This document shows, piece after piece, positions 10,873-23,738 of a stretch of DNA of 64,000 nucleotides. The position numbers were made by a program, and so were the translations under genes. This stretch comes from Sparassis latifolia (Eukaryota > Basidiomycota > Agaricomycetes > Polyporales > Sparassidaceae), in the NCBI GenBank assembly GCA_018466975.1, contig CM031559.1, forward strand, positions 2,728,001 through 2,792,000. Direction: 5' to 3'. The notes under the pieces were generated by a model, which had not been told where the DNA came from, made no database searches, and saw nothing but the letters and a program-made list of their open reading frames with translations. Numbering within the stretch: the first letter of the stretch is position 1; each line of letters begins with the position of its first letter.

Positions 10873-13020
10873 ATGTCTATCGTCCCTGTCAATGGCGTGT
10901 TGGTCGTAAGTGATTCTGAGCACACCTGATGAGTCCGCGAGACTGAAGTTGGTATCCAGGCCGGTGCTGGTCCAACGGGCCTCATCATGGCCATCTCACT
11001 TCTCAAGAATAGCGTACCAGTCAGAATAATTGACAAGCGCTCCCATTTTCATGGTGGCGCACGCGGGACTGCGATACAGGTGCTGATAATGATACCACTG
11101 CATGTACTACTTCCTCATGATGGGCTTGTATAGCCACGCTCGCTCGAGCTACTAGCTTTTCTTGGAATAGTAGACGGCGTCTTCGACATCGCAACCCCTG
11201 CGCTGCTGCTTGCCATCCATGGTCCCGATGGCCGGCTTTTGAAGACAACCAAATGGCACGAAGATGCAGAGCCTTCTCCCTCCATACCCTACGTAAGATC
11301 TCAATGCAATCACAGTGTTCTGTTGAACTTATTCGCGCTGCAGCCGGAGCTTGCATCTACGAGCCAAGCAGAGTTCGAGAAAGTGTTGCGGAAGCACCTT
11401 GAAAGCCTGGGTGGTAAAGTGGAACTCGGTGTTGAATTTGTAGGTATTCAACAGACCGCGGACGAAGTTACGGCGCGCCTCCAAATTTCTCGAAACGGAG
11501 AGATTGCAGAGGAACAATATGACTGCAAGTACGTTGTTGCTGCGGATGGAGCTAAAGGTAATCGTTCCGTGGACTGTTTCTGCAGGGCTCTGCGACTGAC
11601 AATGATACGCCACAGGACGAATCAGAAGTCAACTGGGTCTTACCTTCATTGGGGAGACCAAAGAATCAGAACGCATGTTCGTCGCCAATGTACATGCGTC
11701 CGGAGTAGACAGGGACGTGCGTATTCTATCTTCAGCTGCGTTCCAAGCTCACCCTCATTTAGCACTGGCATATGTGGGGGAATATGAGCATAGCTTCGTG
11801 AGGATCCAGTATTCGATCACGGGTGCTTTGAAGTAACTCTCATCCAGCATCGGACTGAAGCCTCTCAACCCAGCCCCTCTATTCCAGGTCCAAGCATTGG
11901 GGCGCGACCTACCAGCTGTACTTCCGAAAGATACGGAGGGCATCCAGAAATTGTTCAACTCTATCAGTGGCGTGACTGATATCAAACTTGAAGATGCGGA
12001 GTGGATTTCTGAATGGCGGCAAGTACACCACCACATCACTTGACCATGGTTTGATCATGCATCAAGCGCAGCGCCAACATCCGTATGGTAAACACTTTCA
12101 GTGTTGGGCGTGTGTTCTTGGCGGGCGGTACGCCAAATGAAATCGCACATGTAAACCGCAGCTAATAAGCATCATTAGACTGCGCCCACTGTCATTCTCC
12201 AGCGGGAGGGCAGGGCAGCAACACCGCAATGCAAGATTCGGTACGCTCCTCATGTACCAATAGCGCTCTTACCATCCTATCCTCATCCGCTTCCCAGTTC
12301 AACCTAGCTTGGAAACTTGCACTAGTGTACAAGCGCCTTGCGTCTCCAGCGTTGCTCGCCACGTACTCCCTCGAGCGCATGCCTATCGCAGCGGAACTGC
12401 TCGACCTCACCACCGCGCTCCACGCCGAAGTATGGGACCGCCACGCGTCCGCGCTCGATGCTACTACCCCACGCACGATCCAAAACGCCATGTTCCGACC
12501 CAAACGGTTGCTCCAGCTCGGGATCAACTGCCGCTGGAGCCCTATCGTATTGGAGGAACGGGCCGGTGCTGGCGCTGGGAGCGAGCCAGCGAGCGCATAC
12601 GGCCAAGACTCGGCGTATGTGCGGGCGGGAGATCGCGCGCCGGACGCTACGCTACTCGAAGACGCCTCAGCACCCGGCGCCCCGACATCGCTGTTTGCTC
12701 TGCTCAGCGTTGACCGGCACACCATCTTAGTTTTTGCAGGCACGAGTACGACATCCGCGGACTTACAATCCACTGTTATCGCCCTGCGAGTGCACGAACA
12801 CTCGGGCGTCGCGCGCGTCGTCGCCATTCTCCCGTGTGTTTCCTCAGGGTTCCAGAGCGACGGGCCGATGCTCGTCGATACTGCGGGGTATGCGCGCAAC
12901 GCCTACGGCGTCCAGGGAGAGGCGAACACCTTGGTTGCCATCAGGCCCGATGGCATCATCGGCGCATATGCTCTCACCGTGGACGGCGTCTCCCGCTATT
13001 TCACCAACCTGCTGGCGTGA
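10873..13020 (+). CDS. FAD-dependent aromatic monooxygenase (PHBH type), FMO2
   Basis: This is a second class-A flavin monooxygenase. The ATG at 10873 is followed by a first intron (10906-10959) that splits the Rossmann motif; splicing gives [18 protein letters not shown] and then [13 protein letters not shown]. Later exons give [16 protein letters not shown], the DG motif [10 protein letters not shown] followed by GRIRSQLGL, and the second FAD motif [17 protein letters not shown], with [11 protein letters not shown] after it. The C-terminal thioredoxin-like domain ends [18 protein letters not shown], and the stop is at 13018-13020. About eight short introns all keep frame, so it appears functional. 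It is clearly distinct from FMO1, so this is not a recent duplicate. Its promoter must lie in, or be separated from older upstream DNA by, the 786-bp repeat. The likely substrate is a phenol or quinol of the neighbouring prenyltransferase pathway (inference). Confidence 0.85.
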
Positions 13021-13486
13021 GTTCTACTTCCTGAATATTCGGTTCGGACCCACCCTTGATCAACGGACCTATTCGTGGATTGTGCGGGTCTTCAGAGGAG
13101 ATCTTCTATACGTGTATATATGGGTTACGACTGTCGGATGGAAGCGTGCGGGTGACTCCGAGAAAATGCGAACGCGAACCGTGCGCTGAGCTAGTGAGCC
13201 AGCGGTTGTGCACATGCACGAACTTTAGTTACGGTGAGGTAAACCCTACCTGCCTCTTTTTGCCGGGCTTCCCACCGGACGACAGACGTGTGCAGGACTT
13301 GTTCAATGCGCTTGGGTGATCTCCCAGTGGCACACTGAATACGTCACACTCGAAGGAATAAGTATGCATTGGACGGGGTTGACGTACAGAAGACAGAATC
13401 GTTCTACGGAGAAGATGCGAAGACGCCATATTCAAAGGGACAGCGGACACGTTGGGAAGGCCTCTATTGAATATCTCTATGCGGCC
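13021..13486. other. Short region between convergent genes
   Basis: This is the space between the stop of FMO2 and the stop of the prenyltransferase on the other strand. It contains only short frames and presumably both 3' untranslated regions. Nothing else is visible. Confidence 0.5.
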
Positions 13487-14805
13487 TCATGCGAGCAGAA
13501 CTACGCGGACATATTCCGCCATCAGACCCACCCATATGAGAAATCCAAGATCATCATTCGCCTGCCATCGCTCTCAGTCTGAAACGTTCCGCCGAGAGTA
13601 CAGAAAACGTACCTTAAACATCCTGAGACAATCGTTGACCGAATCAAAGTCGAGAGTCCGCAGCTGCCATATGAGGTGCAGCGTGCCGCCTGCAATTGCC
13701 ACTGCGAAGAATGCCGGGCCCTGCTGCGCCACCCAGCCCGCATACGCGAGGCACGCCATGAACAGCGCGGAGAAGCACGCAAGGATCGAGCGCACGGCAT
13801 CGCCGAAGAGGACCGCTGTGGACTTGACCCCCGCCTTCACGTCGTCGTGCTTGTCCTGGCAAGCATAGATCGTATCGTAGTGGAGCGTCCAGCTGCATCG
13901 AACTCAGCGACTATGAAGAGGGAACTTGTGACAGGCGTAACGCACAAGACACCACCAAGGAGTAGAGCCGGAGCAACTCTCCAGTCAACGCTTCCGGTGA
14001 TTGCGATCCAGGACACGGGCGCGCCCCAGTTCATTGCGAGGCCTATGTGGAGAATGTGGAGAATGAGTTCCGGAGCACGCAGATCAACGCCTGGATGCCT
14101 TACCAAGCCAAGCCTGTGGCCAGTGCGTCCATCGTTTCATGAAAGGATAGAGTAGATCGAGGAAGAATAGGCCAAACAGTCCAGCTCGCAACCTGAGATA
14201 AACTGTAAGGCACTGGCGTTGATATCAGTGTTGAAGAAACATACGCTTCACTGTTAACGAACGCTAGAAGGCCAATACAAAGGAGGGTTAGAACAAGGAA
14301 GAGGCTAAACGCGCCAGCAACAGAGACTAAGCCAGCTGCGAGGGGTCGTCCTTTGGAGCGCTCTGGAGTAACCTTCAGCGGCAGACGGTGTAGTACATCG
14401 AAAGTTGTCTCACCAACTTTGCGGTCGAAGTCAATATCACAGATATCGTTCCAGACACAGCCTGCGCTGTGCCGGAGGGTAGCACCGACCAGATATAATG
14501 CTGTGTTCAATGCCAATGACTTCCAAGGTAGTCCGACAGCAATTGCTGCCATCGTAACACCCCATGCTAGCAACATTCTGAATCAATGATTGAATTCCAG
14601 CTTGTTACTCGGTCTCACCGCAAGGCCAGAACATCAGCATGGACCCGAGAGGAAACTTGTGTATCCTAGTCAGCTTGACATAAGATAACCAAAGAGGAGG
14701 CGTCGGCGGCGTCGCCGGTTTCTCTGTTCCATTTGCGATGGCGCTCTTCTTCATGAGAGGGGTAGTATCAGCCATGGGGAGATACTCTTGCTCGAGGGAC
14801 GACAA
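13487..14805 (-). CDS. UbiA-family aromatic prenyltransferase (4-hydroxybenzoate polyprenyltransferase-like)
   Basis: A membrane enzyme that joins a prenyl diphosphate to an aromatic acid. Both metal/diphosphate motifs are present: [12 protein letters not shown] (NDxxDxxxD) in the large exon at 14.1-14.58 kb and [13 protein letters not shown] (YxxxDxxDD) near 13.83-13.88 kb. Splicing restores [16 protein letters not shown] (first span), [16 protein letters not shown] and [15 protein letters not shown] last small exon, [19 protein letters not shown], leads to the stop at 13487-13489. The start is at 14805 (MSSLEQEY); a second Met at 14775 is possible. The N-terminus is polar and Pro/Thr-rich (ATPPTPP) without the basic amphipathic look of a mitochondrial presequence. 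This argues for a secondary-metabolism enzyme rather than COQ2. It converges with FMO2. Confidence 0.88.
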
Positions 14806-17044
14806 TGTATGCTAGAGCCAGGCGTTCAACCTTAAGAACACATACCTGCTACAGTGAATTCCACCATATATGCTCGATAGCGGCATCACCGGGTGCTGAT
14901 GCATGATCGCATGAAATCCCGGGGAACGAAGTTACGGGGAGGCCATCGTAAGGCACCATCTGACAGATTGCTCGGAGGAATCAATTTCTCGTTCGGTATT
15001 ACCTCACGACTGAGTGACTTGGCCGCCCATACTACAATCCCAGCGTTGCTTTAAACGCTCAGAGAAAAGTGCAATTACAGTGCCAGATCATGGATGGGTA
15101 TGAAACGCTAACCAAGAAGACACCGCACTGTGTGAATTAGAGCTGCGGGTCCCTATGAGTACATATTATTGATTGTATGTCGCCATGAGTAGAAGCGAGA
15201 CTGCAAGGTGGTAAGCGTGCCCTTGATGGTGCAGATAGGATACAGAAGATCATGCCAACACGGGGAGGCTCCACTGTAACTTTGAAAGCCTGACCGAGGA
15301 AACGTGTGGTGTGAAGTAGCTCCGGGTTTCATTTCCTCGCAATTTGGCTGTGAAAATAAGATAATAAGAGCTCAACATCGCAGAAGTTTCCAACTTGGCA
15401 TGGTCCATTGATGCATCACCCTGAGTGGTAGTGCGGTCAGATAAGAGTACCGAAGTGAAGGGTGTCAAACGTGGAGTCGCATACGGAGACTAGATGACCT
15501 TAGTAGCATGTCTTTCCGTGAACAGTTCAAGGCTGGAAAATCAGCAGCATTACAGCTAAGTCACGGTCGAAAACGATAAACGCATTCCGACGAAATTTAC
15601 TTCAGGTACGTTGCTTATGAATTATCCCGAAACAGCAAATTCGTACGGTCATGCGTGAAATTCAAAGGGGGTAGGCCAATCAGCAGCTAGAGATTCCGTC
15701 CAGAGCAGTCTATTTGATGCACTCCGAACAGAAAATGATGAAACGAATTTCGTCGAAATGCGTCTATCGTTTTCGACGTCGACTTAGCTGTAACGAAGTG
15801 GGATGTACATGTAAGTTGGGAGCGCAAAAGTCCAGCCTAAGCCCGGTTCGTACGTTTTCAATCTAGATTTGTCTCCGCGTCTTCTGGGCGCCTACGTACT
15901 GTCGGAACTTCGAGCTTCAAGGGCGCCAGTAACTGTGTCCTTCTAGAAATTCTGGATTCCTTCTTCATTTGCATGATGGAAGGTTGAAGTGTGCCCAGGC
16001 ACGACGCAGTGCCACGAAATTTTAACTTGAATTTAGCAGCGCAACGTTTCCTAAATTCTCTCCTGGCACCTTGTCGTCGACAGCACATCAAAAACGCTGA
16101 TGGGCAGACCCAGAGAGCCTCGGAACAACGACTCCACTCGACATCGCACCCCAATTGTCTCCAGCGACTAAGGTACAGCACGTGCATGTTACAGTATCAC
16201 CGGGAGCCGCTATAGCCTGCGCCTTCTGTAGTAGTCCTTTCAATGCAGGGCCTCAGTTCTTCTCAGTTGTGTCCTATTCATAGCTGATAGGATCATGGTT
16301 CACCGTCGCTGAGAACATACTCATCGTGCAACATTGTCAAACAATCGCGGCCTCTGTGCACTAACTCAGAAGTACTATCCGAGCAGGCTCGACGTAGAGA
16401 TAATAAGTTCAACATGCACACTTTGCCTCAAGGCTAAATGCATTCTCTATCCTGGGCACTTTGCGAAGGTGCAGATCCAAAACACTAGAATCGAGAGCGG
16501 CACTCAGGGATTAAATTGTTTGGTACCTCATTGCCACCGGAACACGAGAGTAATCTCGGTTTCCTATTTTCCTTACTGGTATGCTCTGCCAGCAACCCTC
16601 TGGCGGTTGTAATGATCAAGATGTCTCCCAAGCCACAACGGCTGGTTACTCCGAGCGTAGGTTGTCTCTTCCATGCTAAACCTCTCTTTCATGTAGGTTT
16701 GGTAAGATTTTCGGTATATCCAGTGTCCCCTTCTCAGTCTGTTCTCGTGGTCTACTATCATGCTCATCAATTAAATATAAGATTCTCTATACTACTTCGG
16801 CGTCTGCTGTCTGATTCGGCAAGCAGCTCCAAGCCTAGTGTGTGCATATCTCGTGTAAGCTCAAACTGCTTCCGAGTGGGTAGAAGCGATGCGCTCTACT
16901 CCTTTCCCACTCATTTGTTGCATTTTGATATCTGGCACTCAGCGGAGAAGTATTAACGCTAACTACAGACGAGAACCTCTACAATGCATATATTCTGTTT
17001 AAATACGATCAGCTCAATGCTCTCCATGTTCGCAAACCGGCAAC
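14806..17044. other. 2.2-kb intergenic region with one inverted-repeat element
   Basis: No supported gene. The longest frames (15858-16187 minus, 16516-16956 plus) show no recognisable motif and no coding logic. The only structure found is the inverted-repeat element at 15553-15790. Promoter sequence for the prenyltransferase should lie next to 14.81 kb. Confidence 0.5.
15553..15790. mobile_element. 238-bp MITE-like element with TA target duplication
   Basis: The first about 46 bases, beginning CAGCTAAGTC, are a near-perfect reverse complement of the last 46, ending GACTTAGCTG. The element is flanked on both sides by TA (15551-15552 and 15791-15792), the signature of Tc1/mariner-type insertion. 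There is no coding capacity, so it would depend on a transposase elsewhere. Confidence 0.75.
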
Positions 17045-19143
17045 TCACTCTTCGTGAAGCTCTACACCCCCGACGGCCTTCTGAATCCCCGAATCCACGT
17101 CATCGATGGCCTTCCTTGCACACTCTCCCAGCTCCACAGGCCCACACACGCCCATGAATACGCCTCTGTGTTTCTCCCCACAGCCAGGAAGATGAGGGGA
17201 TGCGTACGTGCGTTCAACCAAGTCCGCTAGCCTTGCTGATAGATGCGGACGACCAGGGTTGAGCGTGAGCCCGGACGGCAGATCAAGGAGAGGGATCGCA
17301 TGCTTAATGGTTTCTGCGCGGGTGTAGAAAACCGAGATCTGCAGGGTCGTCATGGTCGACGCGCTCTGCAGGAGGAGCTGGGTGAAGGCGGGAACCATGG
17401 GTGTCAGACAATCTGGTTCAACATTTCAGAGGCAATCCACTGTAGGTGATGATGATACCCTGCTTACCGGGATGATGGACTGCCCAGAGTAAGTCAAGGA
17501 CTGTGACGCTGCTTGTGCGCTCAGCAGCTCGCTGAACTAGCTCCTGCACGGCCGATAATGCATATGAGATGCCGCCGCCACCAACCGCAAACAAGGCTCC
17601 AGAGAAGCTCGCATTTATAGTATTTCCGGGGCCGCCTGCAAAGTCAGGTGTCGATGCAAAACACCTTCAGAGACCAATCAAATAGTTCTCACCATAAGGA
17701 CCTTCCAGCATCACTCTAACGGTGTTACCTCCATATTCCCAACGCCTATCTTCGTGCGCCATGTCGTATAGTCTCTGCGTCCACCGTCCGGTGTTCTTGC
17801 ACAAGATGATCAGACCCTCTTGGGACGACGCGTCGCTCGCACTTGCGATAGTGAAAGGATGCACTTCCGACCAGCCGTACCACCCCATCTGGAACGAAAG
17901 CACGCGCACGCGGACATGCTGGCCGGCACGCCAGCCCGCATTAAGCCTCGAGATCTGAACGCGGGTCATACACAGTTCCGGAAGTCGTTGGATGCGTGCC
18001 GTGCAGACACGCGTCTTCAGGAGGCGCAGCAGGAAATCAAAGACGTAGAGCCCAGCCCCCGCTGCAACATATGGAATGGATGCAGACATGTGGAGGCAGG
18101 CCTATAAGAAATATTAGCGGACAACTTGGCCTGCCAAAGACGACGAAAACGTACCGCGACCAGTAACAGAACGAACCCCACGATGTGCGATGCAAGAAAC
18201 ACGTTATATGCCTTCTGGCGCCAGATTGCCAAAGAGAAAAAAAAGAGGATATCGAGACAGACTAGGGCCACTAGGCCCCATACAAACTTGGGTTCCTGGA
18301 TAGTCTCCGTGAATTTCCCCTCCATAGTCCACTTGTAGACTACGAACGAAATGAGATAATGTCACGATCGGTGATGGTTGATACACACTGTAACCGATGG
18401 CGTGCACATTGCCGGCCAAGACAAGGAGCCTCCCGGAGAAACGATGAATATAATTGACCTGGTCGTGTCAGGCAAAGTAAGTGTGCGAACCCCGAGAGAA
18501 AATCGAGAGGCATACATGATCATACCCCACGCCAAGGAGCATGCTAATCAGATTGTTCTTCGTCGCGAATAAGAAAACGACTGGGATCTGCGACACCACT
18601 ACGTAGCCTGCCCTGACTGGATTTGTGAAGAGGCTCGTCTTGTACAGCGCCGCGAATAGTAGGACGCCGAAATATGCGAGAAGAAGCAGACAGCCGCCGA
18701 GGTGGATCCTGCCTACTATCGGTATTCGGAGGATGGACGTAAGAGATCGTAGCGGTGTCGTCATCGCGGGGGCATGACGAGGGACAGCGGATATCGTGTC
18801 CTTCTCGTTCAGAGAGGCTTCAAACAGACGCGCACCTGAGTTGACGGACTGCGAATCGGTCTGTGGGCCCGGAGTGGCTCGGTCTTGACGAGCGGTGTCA
18901 ATTACTCAGCAACAAACCATTGGCATCGTAAAATAATAACGTACAAATCAAATGACCCTGCTTCAGCTCAGAAGACACGGAGAGACGCGCCAGCGCCCGG
19001 GGTAAGACAAGCAAGACACTCAAACCGAGGATGCCAAGCAGGAAGATGTCGACCCAGAATACTACCCGAGCATTCTCGTTGACATGTCCCGCACGCCGTT
19101 GAGGGTTTTCTGACCCAATGGAGCCACCGGTGGCAAATTCCAT
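17045..19143 (-). CDS. Ferric-chelate reductase-like flavocytochrome, FRE1
   Basis: Membrane electron-transfer protein of the FRE/NOX superfamily that moves electrons from NADPH via FAD and two hemes, usually to Fe(III) or Cu(II) outside the cell. The start at 19143 gives MEFATGGSIGSENPQRR and a first span. Splicing then gives several spans with the heme His pair in NYIHRFSGR and LAGNVHAIGY, and a third heme His in FLASHIVGF. The FAD motif is HPFTIASASD, followed by GPYG, the NADPH-binding GGGGISYALSAVQ and the C-terminal CGP (GVCGPVELGE). The frame stops at 17045 after GGVELHEE. In the two paralogues a donor site sits at this point and a final mini-exon follows; here the equivalent mini-exon near 16.97 kb appears one base short, so the last residues are uncertain. 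Alternatives within the superfamily (NOX) lack this C-terminal pattern. Confidence 0.85.
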
Positions 19144-19761
19144 GTCGACTATCTGTAGATATATGTAAGCGTGCCATAAAGAAAGCACAGTTCGCCAACC
19201 ACCTAGAGCTAAGAAGGTGCGAGAGAGCGTCAGGTGTTATGAGAAATATTAAGTGCACGGAAATATGGGAGGTCACTTACAGATATACGGAGAGCAGAGC
19301 CTGCCGTACTGTGGTGTCCAGCCAACAGCGCAGCACGTCCGCCTTCCGCTGTGATCTTATAGAGTGTCTATTGCGATCCTACCCAGTCGCAACCCGAGGC
19401 GACGCTTTCGGTTCCAACCATCGCGTACCCACATCACAGTTCTGACCGGAATGCTGCTTTGAGACTGTGGGCCTGTGAGCAACTTTGAGGACGTTGATAG
19501 AATAGCAAGTTACCGATCGAGTTGGCTCGGCGTAAGTCGTCGAACTACTTGACTTGCCTCTTTCGGACAATGATGGGGCAAACATGGTCAAATACTGTAA
19601 AGCCACCAGTACTTGCACCAGAATCAAAATTTGCGGACAAAACATGTCTATTCCTGCAACTAACTGAATTGTAAATAGTCTATGTCATAACAGCCGAGTC
19701 CGAGTCTCGAGGGATTACGTAGAATACCCAAACAATTGAACCTCCAATGAACCGCGCGCGT

Positions 19762-22457
19762 TTATTCACGGCTTACGTCACTGTAGCCGCAGGGTCAGCA
19801 ACGTAGCTCACGTAGAGGAAAGTGCCGCTCACCGTCCGAAAAGCTTGACTTTTATCCAGTCGGTGGCGACGAGTGTCCGGTTCCGGAGGGAGAAGAGCGT
19901 GCTGAGGTACGCGCTGCGCCAGAAGAGGAACTGTGAGTCAGGTAGTCGTCAGTGCGTTTTCTCGAGAATGACGAGACTTGGGCACGTACGGTCGCTACAC
20001 CTCCAGTAGCCAGCTAAATTCAGGAGTATAATATCAGCAGTCGAAGTACACTCCGATACACATCCACTCACGTTACCGTTGAAGAACGGCAGGTCTGCGA
20101 TGGCCTTATCCGAACCAATGTAGCTGCAAAACACCAGCGTAAGCAGCCATCTCGAACGGGACACCAGTACACTTACGCCAACGATCCCTGATGAGAGTAT
20201 TCAAACGGCCTAAGCTTCCTCGTCCTGTTCAGCTGCCGCCCGATGCTCGTGATCTCCGCCTTGCTTTCGGGCGTCTCCGGGGAGCTCTGAAGCGCGTGCA
20301 AGCGCGACTCGAGATTGTCGGCTTTTGCGATCTGCGCTAGAATGCGTGCAAGGTACGCGCCCTCCTGCGAGGCGACTTGCGCGGTCGGTGCGTACGACGT
20401 CGCGGTGCAGTCGCCCAGCGCGAAGATCGTGCGGTCCGTGCCGAGCATCCTGAGATGGTCTGCATGCATTCGAGAGATCAGAATCATTGACGAGGTCTGT
20501 TCGAGACGACGCACCATCCACAACGATACCCCTCTTGTTGGTCTGGTGCTCGGGGAGCTTGGACATCAAGTCCCTAGTGACTTGGCGACCAGTATTACCC
20601 TATCTCCACAATGAGTGGCGCACGCAAGCGAGCAGCGATGGTAAACATACAGCAGCCCAGACAACCATCCCGCAAGGAACCTCGACGATGCTCTTATCCG
20701 GCATCTGGAGGACGACGCTCTTCTCCTTGATTTCCTTGACCATTGTCTTGGTGAGGATATCAATCTTGGCTTGCTTGAACTGTGCCTCGGTGTACTCGAT
20801 CAGGCGCTTGCTGAACATGGGCAGCACTGATGGGAGCGCCTCGACCAGGCTGATGCGCACGCTGTTCGCAAGTTCCGGGAACCATGAGCGGAGGTCCTCC
20901 TAAATGGCTCATGAGTGCGACATATGGAGTAAGTTGTGTCGTCGACGAACCTCGAGGAAATCGTGGATCTCTCCGCTGGGGAAATGTGTCAATCCGATGC
21001 CGGGATTCGTCCGACAGCTCACACTCACCTCAGCTCTATACCTGTTGGGCCACCACCGACGACGACCTAAAATAGTCATCAGCTACTACTCACAGTTATA
21101 GCGAAGGTAGATATATTACCATGTGAAGCAAGCGGTCGACCTCGTCCTGGCTCTGGCCAGGGAACGCAGCAGATTCCAGACCTGTTCATCTAAATCAGAC
21201 CGCGATCCAGAATTGATCTGTCAGCATCGACGTACAGTCCAAGAATCTGCGTTGCATCTAGCAGTAGGCACGTGAGACAATTGACTTCACACTGCAGTGG
21301 CATTACCGACCTTCTCGGCATCCTCCAGCTCTTTCATGAAGCAGGCATACTCCTTTACACCAGGAATATTGAAGGTCTGCACCTCAGCACCCACAGCGAA
21401 GACAAGATAATCATAGTTGATGGTCGTCAATGATACCAAGCCCTGGATTTCCGAAGTGTCTGGCGAAAAGCTGTCAGTCTAAATTACGTCAACTTGCTTC
21501 GTCAGACGCGCACCTTCAAATGTTACAGTTTTAGCTACAGGCTATCCAGAGATCAGCGAACTTCCGCGAAGAAAATAGTGCGACAACATACGTCAACAGA
21601 TGTCGCGTGGGCCTCAATAACGGCAACCTGTCGCGCCTTGTGGCGTGTGACATACCGTGTCGCTACCACGAACTGTCAACAAAGTCCCACAAAGAAGGAT
21701 GACGTATACGTACGCTGAATGATGGACCTCGGGTTCAGAGTACCAACGGCCACGCTAGGAAGCAGCGGGGTGAACAGAAAATAATTCCTCGGACTGATAA
21801 GGACCTAGGAGACATTATTGAGATTCGATTAGGCCACTACCGTTGTGGTTCTACTCACCACGTTGTATTCCGAGGTGTCCAGCGAATTCAGTAAGCTCGT
21901 TGCACCCCATCCACTCCCCAAGATAACCAGGGTCTTCTTCTCGGGGTCATGCGGCAATTGGTGGCCCGGTGTGCGGTCCTTCTGGGCAAAGTAATAAAAT
22001 GTTGCAACCGTACCGGCGGAAAGGAGCGTGAAACCGCCAAGAGTTTGGAGAAAACGCTTAATTATTGAAAACCTTCGCGGAGAAGGGGGCGTCTCCAGAC
22101 CAATACAGAGTCTTTAGACATCACAAATCCGATGAAAGCCGATACTAGACTCACTAAGGGCGTAGCTTCGGTCGATGCAAGTCTCCTGGCAAGTTGTAGA
22201 CGTAGCGTATGCGTGTGGGACGTGGTGGCCGGCTGCCGAGGCCTCACCAAGCTTCTGCCGACGACAGAACGGGCTGGAGTACCATAAGCTGACCCCTTTG
22301 ATGCGAGGATAATCCTGATACGCACCTTTAACGTACTGCATGTCGTGTCGAATACAGCGGAACCAGCGCTGTGGAAGGGGGTATATGTACGGTGGACGAG
22401 ACGAACAGTACTCAGTGGGTGACAGTGCGCTCCGAGTCGGTGCTGTTCGCGCGCCAA
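19762..22457 (-). CDS. Type II NADH:quinone oxidoreductase (alternative NADH dehydrogenase, NDE/NDI type)
   Basis: Rotenone-insensitive, non-pumping NADH dehydrogenase that passes electrons to ubiquinone at the inner mitochondrial membrane. The N-terminal exon is basic and Arg-rich, ending LARRLAST, like a mitochondrial presequence. Next come a membrane-like [17 protein letters not shown], the first dinucleotide fold [32 protein letters not shown], the second fold VVVGGGPTG (near 21.05 kb) and [10 protein letters not shown]. The quinone/FAD-side signature follows in [20 protein letters not shown], then [12 protein letters not shown]. The last three exons give [19 protein letters not shown] and end in RDVSRE with the stop at 19762-19764, recovered only after splicing the intron at about 19.78-19.83 kb. 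The start at 22457 is the first Met in frame and is uncertain. No EF-hand insert was seen. The gene appears intact. Confidence 0.87.
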
Positions 22458-23738
22458 CGATCTCGCCGGGCTCCGCCGCGTCGACTCATACTTCTGTGGT
22501 TTTCGTTTTTTTGTTCCGACCTATCGCGTGCAAGCGCACCTCCGTCGAGTCATTGATGCCCCAGCATAAGTCGGGCTCCTCGGACACTGTAGGACCACCA
22601 GAACCCTTCTAAGATTACATACAGCATGAACAGGTCAACAAAGGACAGCAGAGAAGAATTTGCCAGCTGTTTTCGTTCTCAGACCTGTCGGAGATACTCA
22701 TTGGCTGGAGCTCTCCTGGCCAATAACAGCATATCCGGAATTATAGTAAGGTTAAGGTTATCCATTTAAGCTCATTCCTGACTGGAAACAGGGGATGAGA
22801 CACAATAAGTACGTGCAATGGAGACGACTCCGCGATGGGCATTTCTAGACGTCTAATAGAGGCTCAGGCCTCAGGCTCGAGTGTGTGTTTGGCGTAGCAA
22901 GATATCGAGAGGATATTTAAAGTTTAGACGCTGGATTCGAGTGAATGGGCGCTAACATTGCGCACCAATCAGGAGGCCGCTCCGTCAACCCTGTGGCTGA
23001 ACAAGTTTCCTTGTGTTCTGCTCTGCAGATCAATCTCTTCTTTACACAGTGTAGCACCAAGCAAAAAAGTAATGATAATATCATTTGTGAAAGGTGCGAG
23101 GACAGAGTTCTTCATACAATCCTGGAGGGTTGGTCCGTTCCATTCATTAAATAAATCCGCTTGCTCAAGCTCCGAAGACCTCGCCGCTACAGTACCAATC
23201 CGGACGGGTTTTCCCTTTTTCGGATAGTTCGAAAAACCTCCAAAATTCCCATAAATCGAGAAAAAATATTGGCGAGGTCGTTGAAAACCCTGTGACCTGT
23301 GACCGTCCAGATTGGTCGAAACCCTACAGTAAAAGTGGTGCTTTACGCAGCACCCGAGAGCGTCCGTAGCAGGTCGCTGCCCCCGAGATCATCCGGGCAT
23401 AGGCATCAGGTGTGTATGCATGATTCATCTCTTTTTCATGCCTGGGTCTGAAGTAAAGTCGCAGAGTCAAGGGAACGTCGGTCTTTCTTCCCCCGGCGTT
23501 ATCACGTTCATTCGAATTTAGCAGTGGTCAGCAATACGTTGCCTTCGTCACACGATCCTATATAGGCCTGCCCCAAGTTCGATGGATGAGTAACCAATCT
23601 ATGTTTACTTGCTCTCAAGTTACAATTTGTTCCGATTCTTCACCTTTGCTTATACACACGTTAGTGAGTGTCTGGTTCATGCCGTCCCGGAAGTCAACCA
23701 GATTCGCGTCTGATTGGCTACTGCATAGATATTAAACG
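22458..23738. other. Intergenic region upstream of NDE-like and F-box genes
   Basis: No supported coding region. A CCTATATAGG palindrome at about 23559-23568, some 170 bp before the F-box start, could serve as a TATA-type promoter element. Nothing else was recognised. Confidence 0.4.

Noticed and set aside
16516..16956. 146-codon plus-strand frame in the intergenic region
   Set aside because: Composition resembles random translation of AT-rich DNA, with no motif and no homologous block elsewhere in the window.
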